From Tubulanus polymorphus (Eukaryota > Nemertea > Palaeonemertea > Tubulaniformes > Tubulanidae), in the NCBI RefSeq assembly GCF_964204645.1, contig NC_134027.1:10528485-10592484 (forward strand): a DNA stretch of 64,000 nt, written 5' to 3'. Within the stretch, counting starts at the first letter, position 1. Every line of letters begins with the position of its first letter. Made by a program: the position numbers and the translations under genes. The notes beneath the pieces were generated by a model, which did not search any database, was not told where the DNA came from, and saw nothing but the letters and a program-made list of their open reading frames with translations. Of the stretch, positions 9,935 to 20,627 are shown one piece after another.

Positions 9935-12900
9935 TATCGAAAAAGGGTTTGCCCATCTTCATAATCTACATCAAGGAAATACGAATTATCACAGCTTTGA
10001 AAAAAAGAAAGGTTTCTGCACGATAACAATACATGTCTGAAAAAAATCGAACACTAATATCAATAGCTTTTCTAGAGGGGACCATAGGAATTGATTTTTT
10101 TGTTCACTCATCCTCTGTAATATTGATGTGAATTAGCGAACCACTAATGTAATCGTTAATGGAAGTCAAACGTAACTCAAACGTTATATGAAAATTCAAT
10201 ACCGTGTTATGTGAAATATCTATATGTTAAGTATCTATTAAGTACTTTCTCAATCGTGAGATTTGTAAGCTGCGACATCTGCCAAAAGTCGCTAATCGAA
10301 AACGAATGTTACAAAAGATGATTTGACCAAAAAGAAACTAATACGATGTTAAATGCAAAAGAGAATGAAATATATATTTTTACAAGCATTGTGAATAAAA
10401 GATTTGTTTCCTTTCGAGTGCGTGTTTTTTTTTCCCTAGAAATCTAAAAAAGGACATAACGTTTACGTACGCTGTATAAGAATGATTCAGAAGATTATTC
10501 AACGTTCTTCAAATTTAATCACTTCCCTTGCTGTCATGCGATATACTATAAATATCAATTTACTTTAGTTTATCTGCTGTCATTTCATGTAGAGTCAGAA
10601 AGAGGCGGGAAAAGACCAATAAAAAGGCGCAGAAAGGAAGTTCGTCCTCGAGTGCCTTGGCATTTTTCGGAACCTTCGAGTGTTGTGGACATGCCGCTTT
10701 CGCGTCGGCCGAGAGCGATCTTATTTAAACCTCGCTCACTTACGTTTTACGTGTAGTTGATTTCGATTTATAGACAGATATCCACAGATTGCCTGAGGGT
10801 CAATTTTTCAACGGTATACTGGAGTTCGAAATAAAAAAAAAAACACGTGCACGCATGGATATCTAAGGTAAATAGTTGGATTTCTTTCCTTTCCCCGATG
10901 ATTTTGAATTATATTCCTAATGCATACGTAAATCCTTTAAGTAAGTCCCTTTTGCTGAGTACACATTTTCAAGACAAGTTTTCATATTATTCTCTAATTC
11001 TGTGGAACTGTAGATGTTTGAAATGTATATCCATATAGTTGACCTCAAATATGTACCACTCAAAGGTTTGCCAATCGGTAACCTCGGAAATTGCTTGTAC
11101 GTCAAAATCAGGCTGTCCCAAGACGACCCCGATGTGTGCTGAGCCTGTTAGAATATTATGTAGCATTTCAATCACGTTGATAAAGTATTAAACAGTCGGT
11201 CAAACCCGATCGGAACCTGTGCCTTTTAAGAGTTCACCAACGCGATGTACATATTCCACTGAAATTATGCAAAATTATGCAAACGGACCCTGTTTTATTG
11301 TAATTAGGTCAAAATAAGGGCAATACCAACCGTGAATTCAATTCATCATTGGTAATGGCATCGATCATCGGGTGAAATGGTTGTTTTTGCAGATTTAAGT
11401 TCTTAGCGTTATCTAGGGTGAACACTAAAGCAAATATGGAAAAATCTGTCGAATCCAAAAACTACCAGAAGAAGCTACCTACAGACTTGTCGGATTTGAC
11501 AACGAGCATCGATGCTGGGACGGGTATTGCCGAAGATGATGAAGGCGGTAGTCTCTTAGCCGACGTTGAAAATGATCCGGAACACGACCCCGCGAAGTTC
11601 GAGGATGTGTTGCATATCGTTGGTGGTACTAACCGATTTCAGATCCTCGTGTACATTATGGCGAATGTTTCTTTTGAATTTATTTCCGGTTGTGCAACGA
11701 TTTACTTCATCATAGAAGGTGCAAATCCAGGCTGGAGCTGTTTGAAATGTGAAAAATACGTGTCAAACGGATCTTTCTGTTCTCAGTTCAGCGCTAACGC
11801 TACAGAAGGCAGCTGTAAAAACAACAATGACAACTGCCACAATATGACTTTCAGCACTCAATACACATCGATTGTCTCAGAGGTACTCATTCCAAAAAGT
11901 CACCACCTCCTCGATTAAGCGAACAACGATTCCAAGTTTTACATGTATTTATAGAATATTTCGTCAAATTCTTCAGTGGGCACTTGTTTGCAACGAAAGC
12001 TGGATCGCTAAACTAGTGGTCAGCATGTTCTTCGCAGGGTTATTGGTCGGTGTCGTTGTTATGGGGCAAATATCTGACAGTTTTGGACGAAAGACCAGTC
12101 TTATACCTTGTTGGATCGTACTCATCATTGCGCAGTCTGTCTTATCGTTGTTACCTTCAGTTCCCATCTACATAACCATTCGGTTTGTAGCTGGCATGTG
12201 TGTAGGTAAGTACGCGCGATTTTTTATAAGCATCCTTGTCCGAAATAGAAAAACATTAAAGGAAAGCTCCAATTTGGTAGCTGGTATATAACTAACAAGT
12301 TAGGTTACCGCTTAGGGAACTTCGGTTATTAGTAATTGAAAGAACCACTTAAAATGTCATTGTAGGGTGTTTGGCAGCTAATGGTGGAGTACTAGTGATG
12401 GAATTCATGGATCCAAAATGGCGGACAGTTGTCGGTTTCCGGTTCGGCTGGCCGGTTGGTCAATGCACTACTGCATTGATGGCTTACCTGTTACCCGACT
12501 GGAGGAAACTGTCACTAGCAACCGGACTCGTTAGCTTACCATTACTTCCTATAATCGCGTAGTGAGTTCCCCCGTATATGAAACACTGTCCGAAAATGAA
12601 TAATATTGAAAATGCATAAATATCTGGTAATATCTAGAATTCTTACATTATCTGTGATTCGCAATATCTACCATTAGGTTTTCCAGCGAATGTCATTCTT
12701 TCAGGATCAATATAGATTTCGAACAAAAATTTGCTTTACAGTTTTCTCCCGGAGAGCGCTCGCTGGTACTTAGAAAAACGGAAAATCGACCAAGCGGAAA
12801 ATTGCTTGAAATACGTAGCCAAAATTAATGGAAAGGATACGACCGGATTGCGAGAAAACTAGAGTTGATCAGCAATGAAGAGGGCACGAACAAAAATGCA

Positions 12901-13415
12901 AAATCATTGAATGTTACTTATCTATTCCGCACAAGGAAAATGGCTATTCGAAGCGTCGTTTTGATATACGCCTGGCAAGTATCAAGTCATTATTATACCA
13001 ACAGAATGTCTTTGGTAAATAGGAATTTCCTTTATCATCATTCGATATGTTTAATCCATATGGTTAACACATTCTGCATATGTAAATAGATCCCTAATTA
13101 TAATAGCATATGATTCCATTTATAACTTGATAACTTTATTACTTAAACGCTAGTGTTAAAAGTATTATATTGTTTTTTTTATTCTAAGTGTGAGGATTGC
13201 CTGATTGTGTTAATCAACTTCATCGTAATCGTTTCGAGAATTAAGTGCTCGAAAGCACAGTGCGGAAGTAATTTCTATTTTCATACTTCTTTTTCCTCGA
13301 ATTGTTCATTCAGGCTGGCAACATCGCTACTGTATTACGGAATTTTTTTCGCGTGAAAATACCAGAAAGACGATGAATATGTGTGCAAACCAGCGATAAC
13401 GGGTTTTCTACATTA
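9935..13415. repeat. Segmental duplication, unit B
   Basis: Counterpart of unit A, in direct orientation about 7.4 kb downstream at its left end. It includes a 5' noncoding exon ending at 10867 (donor AAG|GTAAAT). Homology resumes with A's 3' flank at about 13355, directly after the truncated fifth exon, marking a deletion. Confidence 0.85.
11436..13356 (+). pseudogene. SLC22-like transporter, second copy, frameshifted and 3'-truncated
   Basis: Exon equivalents: 11436-11882, 11977-12205, 12366-12561, 12742-12974, 13314-13356. Splice sites are conserved with the intact copy, including the GC donor after 12974. Defects seen: one A is missing in the run near 12857 (GCGAGAAAACTAG here, one more A in the intact copy), shifting frame to an immediate stop in exon 4; and exon 5 runs after about 30 bases into sequence matching the far 3' flank of the intact gene, so exons 6-8 are deleted. 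Exons 1-3 keep an open frame (Cys-rich loop, GQISDSFGRKT), implying recent loss. A truncated six-helix product is possible but unlikely to transport. Confidence 0.92.
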
Positions 13416-14600
13416 GAGATGTTTCCATCCGATAAATAATATTTAATTTTTCCGCATTATGTATATGTGGCGCTAAAAGAATACCAAGTTAACCGATATA
13501 TCATTATGAATATCTAGTAAAGGGTTACAAAACGAAACTACGAACACGCTTCTATCTCGTACGGTTACGGAACTAGGAACATCTTTAAAATTGAATTAGT
13601 TATCGAATGTATCACAACACATACCCAGTGTAAGCTTTTGATGATACCTTTTCATCGATGCATTATTTTCCATTTAAAACACATACAAATGGAGCGAATT
13701 TAAATGACATGGTTTCCAGAGCAAAGGCCCTTTGACTTGGCAACTGAGCATATATTCATATATACAAATCATTCATAAAAGCATTATCGATTCTCCAAAT
13801 CCTAGCGAGCTAAATTCTGAAAAAAGGGCCTGGTTGAAATCTATATGAACTTTTTCGCGAAAATTTGAACGCTAAAATATCGGTTTTAGAGAGCCAATCA
13901 GAAAGCAAAGACTCCTCTATGATTGGCTTAGCCGCAGAAATCAGCAGGTGTTCACTTGAAACTGCGGTATGGTCTACTGTTTTACTTCTGGGATTTTATC
14001 TTAAGATTTAAAATGTATTTCAAGATTGATTTCTGTAAAATTTCTAGTTGATTTTTTGGGTGGAATATCTTAATTTGCACTACAGCCAATTCTGCAAAGT
14101 CCGGGAGAAATAGCTATTTCTCAAGTGCTTAAATCCAAATTCAATCAAATTTTATTCTGTTAAAAATATCAAATCCGATTCAATTTTATTTTAATGAACA
14201 CATCAAACATCAAATTCAATTTTGTTTTATTGAGCAAATTTCAGTAAATCCAATTCTATTCCGTATTCAAATCGATAAAACCATCACTCATCAAAACACG
14301 ATTGTACTGTGAAAATTGTAGGTATTGACTCTTGAGTTGGGAGTGTATTTTTACAAATACAACCCACAGAATGCATCATTTGCCATTTTATGAAAAGCTG
14401 ACAGGCTGGCCATAGTGCCCCTTAGAGCTCTAGTTCATTTTCCACGGACATCCTACTAACGAGGTTCGACTGTATTAACTTCCCTATCATAAATCATTTC
14501 CACAAAAATTCAGATCTCCTAAAAAATTGAAACTTGAAATCAAATTAGGGGTGCCGATCAACATTTTTACATCGTGGTACAGATCCCACTCAAAAAAATT
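13416..14600. other. Intergenic, no gene seen
   Basis: A+T-rich, with imperfect runs of TCAAATTC-like words at 14130-14280. No family signature in any frame. Confidence 0.5.
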
Positions 14601-14751
14601 GACATGCCAAATAAATTTGTAGAAATGCCAATCAAACTATCAGAGATGTCAATCAAACTTTATTTCCTGGTTGAGCTGTCAATCAGAATTTTGTTTTCAT
14701 GGAAGTAGTAAATCAAAATATTGACACCAGGGAGATAGATTTGTATAAAAG
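14601..14751 (+). promoter_or_regulatory. TATA box preceded by iterated CCAAT-like motifs
   Basis: TATAAAAG at 14744-14751. Upstream, five related words recur every 20-30 bp: ATGCCAAATAA (14603), TGCCAATCAAAC (14627), TGTCAATCAAAC (14647), TGTCAATCAGAA (14677) and AGTAAATCAAAA (14706). The arrangement looks like a compact polymerase II promoter with repeated activator sites. Target gene unknown; the next spliced gene begins near 15.6 kb with its own TATA box. Confidence 0.4.
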
Positions 14752-14765
14752 GGCCCATATGTTGA

Positions 14766-14984
14766 ATGTTAGATCAGAGTTCAGAACAAGCTTTCTGGTG
14801 GAAAGTTTTTCAAGCTGCAGTGGAAAGAAAGATAAAGATGCTGAAATATTATAAAACGGAATTGATATATTCTAAATATTACTCGCCCTTGGATTACTTC
14901 ATTGCATGGTTGATCGTTGATTATGGAAGTACATTGAACGGAGCGATGCAAACACAAGGATACGACGATAAATCGTACTTTTGA
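14766..14984 (+). CDS. Possible short ORF downstream of the TATA box, unidentified
   Basis: A 72-codon open frame; an internal Met at 14838 would be the likelier start if transcription begins about 30 bp after the TATA box. The product has aromatic-rich stretches and no signal peptide or known motif. It may be a leader exon or chance. Kept only because a promoter-like block precedes it. Confidence 0.2.
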   Translation: MLDQSSEQAFWWKVFQAAVERKIKMLKYYKTELIYSKYYSPLDYFIAWLIVDYGSTLNGAMQTQGYDDKSYF

Positions 14985-15566
14985 GACGAGATTTATTTCA
15001 ATGTGCATAACACACGGGAACGAATAGTCAATTTGTCAGTCCTCTCACATTTGTTTTCAGTTCTTGTTTTTTTTATTGTTATGGTCTATTGTTTAAATTC
15101 CGCATGCCAAAATGTTAACCGAAGTTAATAGTGATGGATCGTGTAAATAAGTAAATAGTCGAGTAAGAAAGAAATGTCGTCGTGTTGTCATAGACTGATA
15201 ATTGAAGTATAATTGCTGCTGAAATAGGCTTCTGCCGGATGATGAATTGGTAGTTCAAGCATAGTTCAACCATACTTAAGTAATATTTGATAATGAAATA
15301 ACGATGGTATTCACCACAAATTGTCGTTTAAAAGCATCATATAACGATAAACCCAGCGTGAAACCAACGTAACCTCAAATTAACCAGTTTGGTCACTTTT
15401 ATTAAGTCCAGCAGGATAATCACGTCATCGAGCCATTACCATGCACGGTGTTAACAAGTTTTACGTGACCCCGGTCCCACGTCGAGATAATAGCTATATA
15501 ATATTTGTGACGAGTTGATAGCGGAAATGAATCATGCAAATAGATCATTTTTACTATTGCGCATGA

Positions 15567-15574
15567 TATAAAAG
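15567..15574 (+). promoter_or_regulatory. TATA box of the secreted YbaY-like gene
   Basis: TATAAAAG about 52 bp before the start codon at 15619. This predicts transcription starting near 15597 and a very short leader. Confidence 0.6.
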
Positions 15575-15618
15575 CCAAGAAGACCATTCTCGCTATAACA
15601 GTGGCCAGAACCAGTCTG

Positions 15619-16846
15619 ATGAAAACCATGTCGTCGAAATATCTTGGTCTGATACTCTTGCAGGTTTTGGTATCGCTCGTTGCATCCAACGAGTTGCATC
15701 ACGTTCGGGTAAGCATCATTGCATTTTAATAATCCTTCCTTGCGAGGATATAGAGGTTTATATTAGAGGATTAACCGCTGCCCAATGGAAATGCTATATA
15801 TCACACAGAAGCTTCTGTTATCATTGGTTCAAGCTTTGTTTTATGCGAACATGGAAAATATTTCAATACGTCACTGCGGTATAAATCCTATCTAGGCTAA
15901 GTAATTCAAAGCTTATTATCGAATTATCAAATAACCATTTGAATGCATTCGTTAACCTTTTTATATGAAATAGGTAGTTTAAAAAAGGTTACTCGTAACT
16001 ACATGTATGATAAATTGGAAATGTTACCGTCTGCAGTGAGGCGAAACTCATGAAACATTAGTGATGCCAAAATTGATTTGGCCGATTTATCTGGACTCTA
16101 AAACGCAGAGTTTACGAGTTTATTGTTTAGGTAATTTGCACTTGTGCGCGTGCATAAGACGAATCCTGACTGGACATTGATCAAATTTATAAACATAAGA
16201 GACCTTTTATGCTAGAGTCAGCATTTATTACTTTGTAGTAAATGAGGAAGAATACTTGACGTGGTAAAATTATGCTGAAAGTTACCGCAGTACTTTGCCT
16301 TTTAAATGTCATTCATACAAGTTCTACGATTTTAAGACATTGTTTGGTACATCTAAGAATTTGCATGCGTTGATATCTACCCGGTAGTCTCCTCGTTTCC
16401 TTTTTCGATAATTCTGTCGTTTTTATTCTGCTTATTTGACATACATTAAAATGACATTTTACGATTAATTTTTCATTCAGAATGGCTTGGTGACGATTCA
16501 CGGAACCGTTGGGTTTCCAGGCGATGGCCCGCCGAGTTTTCCCGAAAATACGCACATGTACGTCAGCCTCTCAGATGACTCGATGGCGGATGGAAAGTCA
16601 ATCGTCTTGCACAAGATGGAAGTCGATCTCAATGACCACAGAGCCGGAAGACCAATTACATACACGATGACTGTGCCTCCGAGTAGCGGGTCTTTAGTCA
16701 CCATATCAGTCGTGGTGAACGTTGGCTGGGAACCAGAAGGAGGAGATTGGATCCACAAGGGCGACTACCTTACTACGACTTCATACAGAGTTGATTTCAC
16801 GAAGGGCAACAACATAGAACGTAATGTCGCCGTCGAAAGAATATGA
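15619..16846 (+). CDS. Small secreted protein with YbaY/YscW-like domain
   Basis: Two coding exons, 15619-15708 and 16481-16846 (phase 0), encode 151 residues. The first exon encodes a signal peptide (hydrophobic LGLILLQVLVSLVA), cleaved probably after VASN. The mature chain is one beta-rich domain: VTIHGTVGF, then a strand with VSLSDDSMADGKS, then GRPITYTMTV, and near the end a strand with YRVDF. Known: the bacterial YbaY/YscW fold has GTV, VxLxDxSxAD and a P-(I/F)-x-(F/Y) segment in this order. Inference: an animal secreted member or look-alike. No cysteine is seen in the mature chain. AATAAA signals at 16883 and 16905 follow the stop closely. Gene model is good; the family call is tentative. 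Confidence 0.7.
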
Positions 16847-17445
16847 ACTCAAACCTTGATTACCGATATCCGCATTATTTCAAATAAATATGAATATAAT
16901 GATCAATAAAAGTATATACATGGTTATCTTTTTATCAGGTTGTGCTTTATCTTCATCAACAAATTGGGTAGAGAAAGTAATCAATATGCTCGTGCAACAA
17001 TACAGGTTCAAAAGGTGAACGAGTCGAATATTTATACCGGTATGCTAAAGATTTTGAAAATCTTAAAAAGATTTCCTCGGTATAGACAGGATGGCAAATC
17101 TAGGCCAATTTGGCCAGGGCGATGGTGTTATCTAAAGAGTTCCACTTTAAATTAGATCATAAAACTTCCAAATGAAATGAGTATTAAAGGATAACGTGCT
17201 CACCTGTCAGGCTTAAGCGTGTTCGGCTAGAAAAGACAACTAATTTCAATGAAAGTCCTTGATTTACAAAAGCCTAGCATTATACCAAGAATCAATACGC
17301 ACGCAATTTTTTGTGAGCTCAACCAAAGTGTACTGTGTTATATAATGAAAATGGTGAAAACGAAAGGACCAAGTAACTGGAAAGTGAAGTCGGTGATTAT
17401 ATGCATTGTCTTGTTGAATCTGTCGATTGTAGCTGTGTGTGAGAG

Positions 17446-17483
17446 CATGGACGTATTAACTAGATCTAGTTTATACGTCCATG
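17446..17483. repeat. 38-bp near-perfect palindrome
   Basis: Begins CATGGACGTATTAACTAG and ends CTAGTTTATACGTCCATG. The halves pair with a single mismatch around a CTAGATCTAG centre. Absent from the homologous intact copy at about 20728. The half-site CATGGACGTATAAACTA recurs at 25983. Confidence 0.8.
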
Positions 17484-17512
17484 GAAAGCTGGGGGAAGAG
17501 CGCATGAAGGGG

Positions 17513-18199
17513 ATACGAGAAAAATCCCACAATAAAAAAATTAGATGATAAAATGTTTAGAATAAAACCGGCTCTTCGTCATTTGAATACTGATTTAATT
17601 TTCAAGTATAATAACAAAATTTCTAATTTTTGCTCCAATAACAATCTGAACCCTAATGTCCATTGTGGAGTTCATAAAATCAACTGTTCTGATTGTAACC
17701 TTTTTTAAATTGGGGAAACCGGTAGGAATATTAAGGATCGTATTAAAGAACATAAACGAGATGTATTTAATGGGTTAAATTAGAAAGTGGGGTAGTCTCC
17801 CATTCTTTGGTTACCGGACACAATTTTTATTTTTCTGGAGCCAATATTATCTTTCCCAACAGTATTCGGACTAAACGACATATAGTTGAATCTGCTTTGA
17901 TTACTACTCATTCCGATCGTTCTGTCAACCTCAATAATGGTTTCAGCCCCCATAATAAACTTCTTTCAAGTTTTGTCAGTGCTCTAGTCCCCATAACGTA
18001 ATGTGCAGCGATTCGTGTCCTATTTCACATTTCATGTATTAATATTTTTATTTGGCAAGTCATTTTAGACTGAAGAAGGGTGGTAGTAACCACCCGAAAT
18101 ATTTCTTATAATTTTTAATAAACATTTTATCATCTAATTCTTTTATTGTGGGATTTTACTCGTATCGTTTTATCACGGATATTGTGATCTACCATTGAT
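17513..18199 (+). mobile_element. Penelope-like element remnant with GIY-YIG domain and terminal inverted repeats
   Basis: Flanked by a 13-bp direct duplication GCGCATGAAGGGG (17500-17512 and 18200-18212). Ends form an inverted repeat of about 40 bp (ATACGAG...ATCCCACAAT; the right end adds about 40 bp beyond it). Inside, frames interrupted by stops read a GIY-YIG endonuclease: GVHKINCSDC, GETGRNIKDRIKEHKRDV, then a conserved C-terminal block from SHSLVTGHNF to SPHNKLLSS. The Tyr-Ile pair position is damaged by a stop. Known: an RT followed by GIY-YIG is diagnostic of Penelope-like elements. The RT is missing, so this is a dead 3' fragment. It is inserted in the first exon of the broken cysteine-rich copy. 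Confidence 0.85.
18070..18099 (+). ncRNA. Candidate hammerhead-ribozyme-like core in the Penelope-like element
   Basis: CTGAAGA (18070-18076), one A, a perfect 7-bp hairpin (GGGTGGT / ACCACCC, loop AGTA), then GAAA (18096-18099). The order matches the hammerhead box - stem II - GAAA core. Known: Penelope-like elements often carry hammerhead motifs. The extra base before stem II and unproved stems I and III make self-cleavage uncertain. Confidence 0.45.
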
Positions 18200-18261
18200 G
18201 CGCATGAAGGGGGCTTGAATTCAACTGGGGGAGGGCGTTCGGGCGTTCATTGGTATTCGGT

Positions 18262-18855
18262 ATTATTATATTTTGTCTTTTTAGTTTCATTTTGTAAAAG
18301 CATGCCTAAAATGTGCCATGCAGCACTTGGCATGTCATATATATGTTTGTAATCTTTTCTATCTAATAAAGACTTATTTGATTAGAAAAAAGAAAAAAAA
18401 ATGTTTTGCAAGAAAATGTGTGACCGAAGCTTTAAGGTTAATTATTCATTAAGTATGATTGTAGTTAATTTTTTAAGTTGGTAGAACTAGGTGTTTGCTC
18501 GAGGATGGATTGTTAAAATGCTATGATACTACACCATGCATGGCTGAACAATATCACGTGTAGTTGAATAGCCACGAAAATGAAGTCGAACCAAAAACAT
18601 GAAGCAAGGATTGTTGCATTGTGTACATTTGTTGATGAATGACCAGCTGCCGTTTGCGACATGAGTCTGAGACATATTTCTCATTTCTGTTTTAATGATT
18701 CAGCTGCTTCGGAACTTGTTTAATCGTAACCATTTTTACCAATGCACAGAGCTAGCTCGATGTTCCATTTCCCTCACAGAATGTTGACACTTCAGATTCA
18801 GTATTTCTCTGTTACTTTCTGAACACTAAAGATAACAGTTTATCGCCTTTTCTAG
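18262..18855. other. Intron-like interval of the broken cysteine-rich copy
   Basis: Holds an AATAAA (about 18365), an A-rich stretch (18387-18403) and no coding signature, ending in the acceptor TTTTCTAG at 18848-18855. Confidence 0.4.
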
Positions 18856-19079
18856 GTATCTACTGTGGGTCATGCGGTGTTGATTTGAATGCAGGCGACG
18901 GGTCAAGCGCGGGGAGCAATTTTATTGCGGTGGTTGTGCGGGACAAAAGGAAGTTGCTGCCCTGTGTAGCCGTTGGTGGAATAACATTAAAGGATTGTGT
19001 TGGTATTTTGCTGAATGCTTTCGCAACAAATGCATCGACAAGTACGGCAGTCCACCATCTCCTTCAGCACAATTAGGTT

Positions 19080-20420
19080 AGTAGCTTTAAGATGCGTGGG
19101 GCACGACCCCAAAATTAAACCTAGAATGAAAAACAGGCCTGTAGCCAGGCATGTCTACGGGTGAGTTCAATTTTTATGAACGAGGATTTTGTATAAGGTG
19201 TTCCCTCAGAATGTTAGATGCCAAGAGAAGCAATTTCTCAACTTCTAGCATATTCAGGGCGCAAATATTGCTTCTTTTTCCAAAAATTAAATCAAGTAAG
19301 TTTCGAAGCACGGGCATATTTTGAACGAAAACTAGTGAAAAACGGTAATGAATGAGTGAACCTTTAGAATAGGATGATCTACATTAACATAAAATGTACG
19401 TCAAGTGATATAACGTTGGAATTCGTCCACCGTCGGTGAATACGGAGATATTCGCAAATTTAGAGCGAAAATTCACTAAAATCAACGCAAATATTTTCCT
19501 CGCTAATTCATCAATTTTCATGCTTTTCTGCGTGAACGATAGGCCACCCCTAAACGCTCACATTCCACAACACGTGGCTTTTTAAAGTTAGATTACGTAA
19601 ATAATTGATATTTTTCAAGACGTGGTTTTATAGGCCGGCGCCGTACTGACTGGGCCCAACTTGGATTCGTTGTTAGTTAAGGCCCTACTCATCAATATAT
19701 TCGCCATGGCGGGCGGACTCCATCGTGATATCACTCATACGATAAGATAGAATTGTTAAGAAAATACTTTTAAGTAAAATAAAAACGAATTGAATATTTT
19801 ATTCTCGAATACCAAAACTATAAAATCAATCATAAGTTACGTCCATCCCCCATCAAGGATAACAAATATTTGAAATGGTTATGTGAATATAGTAATTCTT
19901 TCTTTGATGATAAATCATATCAGAAACAAATTGCTCTCAATGAGGTCACCACAGGAATCCAGCTATGATGAGGGTAAAATAAGTTGTTGACCTAAATATC
20001 AATTAGCAATGACGTTTTACGATGCACAATGGTTGGACTGGTTCCCGTTGCGTGAAAATTTGCTAATCACTTTTTGCGAGGACTTAAGTGAATACGACGC
20101 AACGCAAAATCATTTACATCGCAAATGGTCTCGCAACGCAAATCGTCCGCACATAACTCTACCTAAAATCTCCGCAGGAATACGACTCCAATTCTACATT
20201 GTTTTACTGTGTGTCAATTCAGTACGTAAGAGGCATATACTGCTTTATTGTTGGTTTAAGTGATATAACTTTTATATTATGTTTATGTTTATTGACATCC
20301 CTTCATTAACTCAAAAATTGCCAATATGGATCCAGATATATTTGAAGGCGGCATCCCAAAGTAGATTATAGTGAAAGAAAAAGAGAGGGAGCACAATCCA
20401 TTGAAATGAAAAAAATTATA
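19080..20420. other. Intergenic between the two cysteine-rich copies
   Basis: No recognisable gene on either strand. The open frame at 20009-20263 shows no family motif. Homology to the flank of the first copy resumes at about 20425. Confidence 0.45.
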
Positions 20421-20627
20421 GAACTTTCACTGACAATGAAATGAATAATGAAGGATCCCTTGCTCACTTATCGGAATGAGTTAAGCTAGAAGGAATATCC
20501 AATTATAATGAATCAAAATCCCTAGATTTGTAAAAGCCATAGCATTGATATACCGAGAATTAATGCACGCATTCGTTCGTGACCTCAACAAAAAGTATGC
20601 GGAAAACCGGTTTATTTACTGTGTTAA

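Larger units (their letters stand above)
17345..19077 (+). pseudogene. Cysteine-rich secreted protein, broken copy
   Basis: First exon starts at 17345 (signal peptide core SVIICIVLLNLSIVA), near-identical to the intact gene at 20628. It is disrupted by a 38-bp palindrome (17446-17483) and by a Penelope-like insertion (17513-18199). Exon sequence resumes at about 18200 (CTTGAATTCAACTGGG) and then diverges. The second exon equivalent starts at 18856 after acceptor TTTTCTAG, but one A is missing in GGGTCAAGCG relative to the intact copy (GGGTCAAAGCG), shifting the frame in the conserved Cys block. Upstream flanks (17150-17344 and 20425-20627) are also homologous, so this is a tandem duplication with one dead copy. 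Confidence 0.8.
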
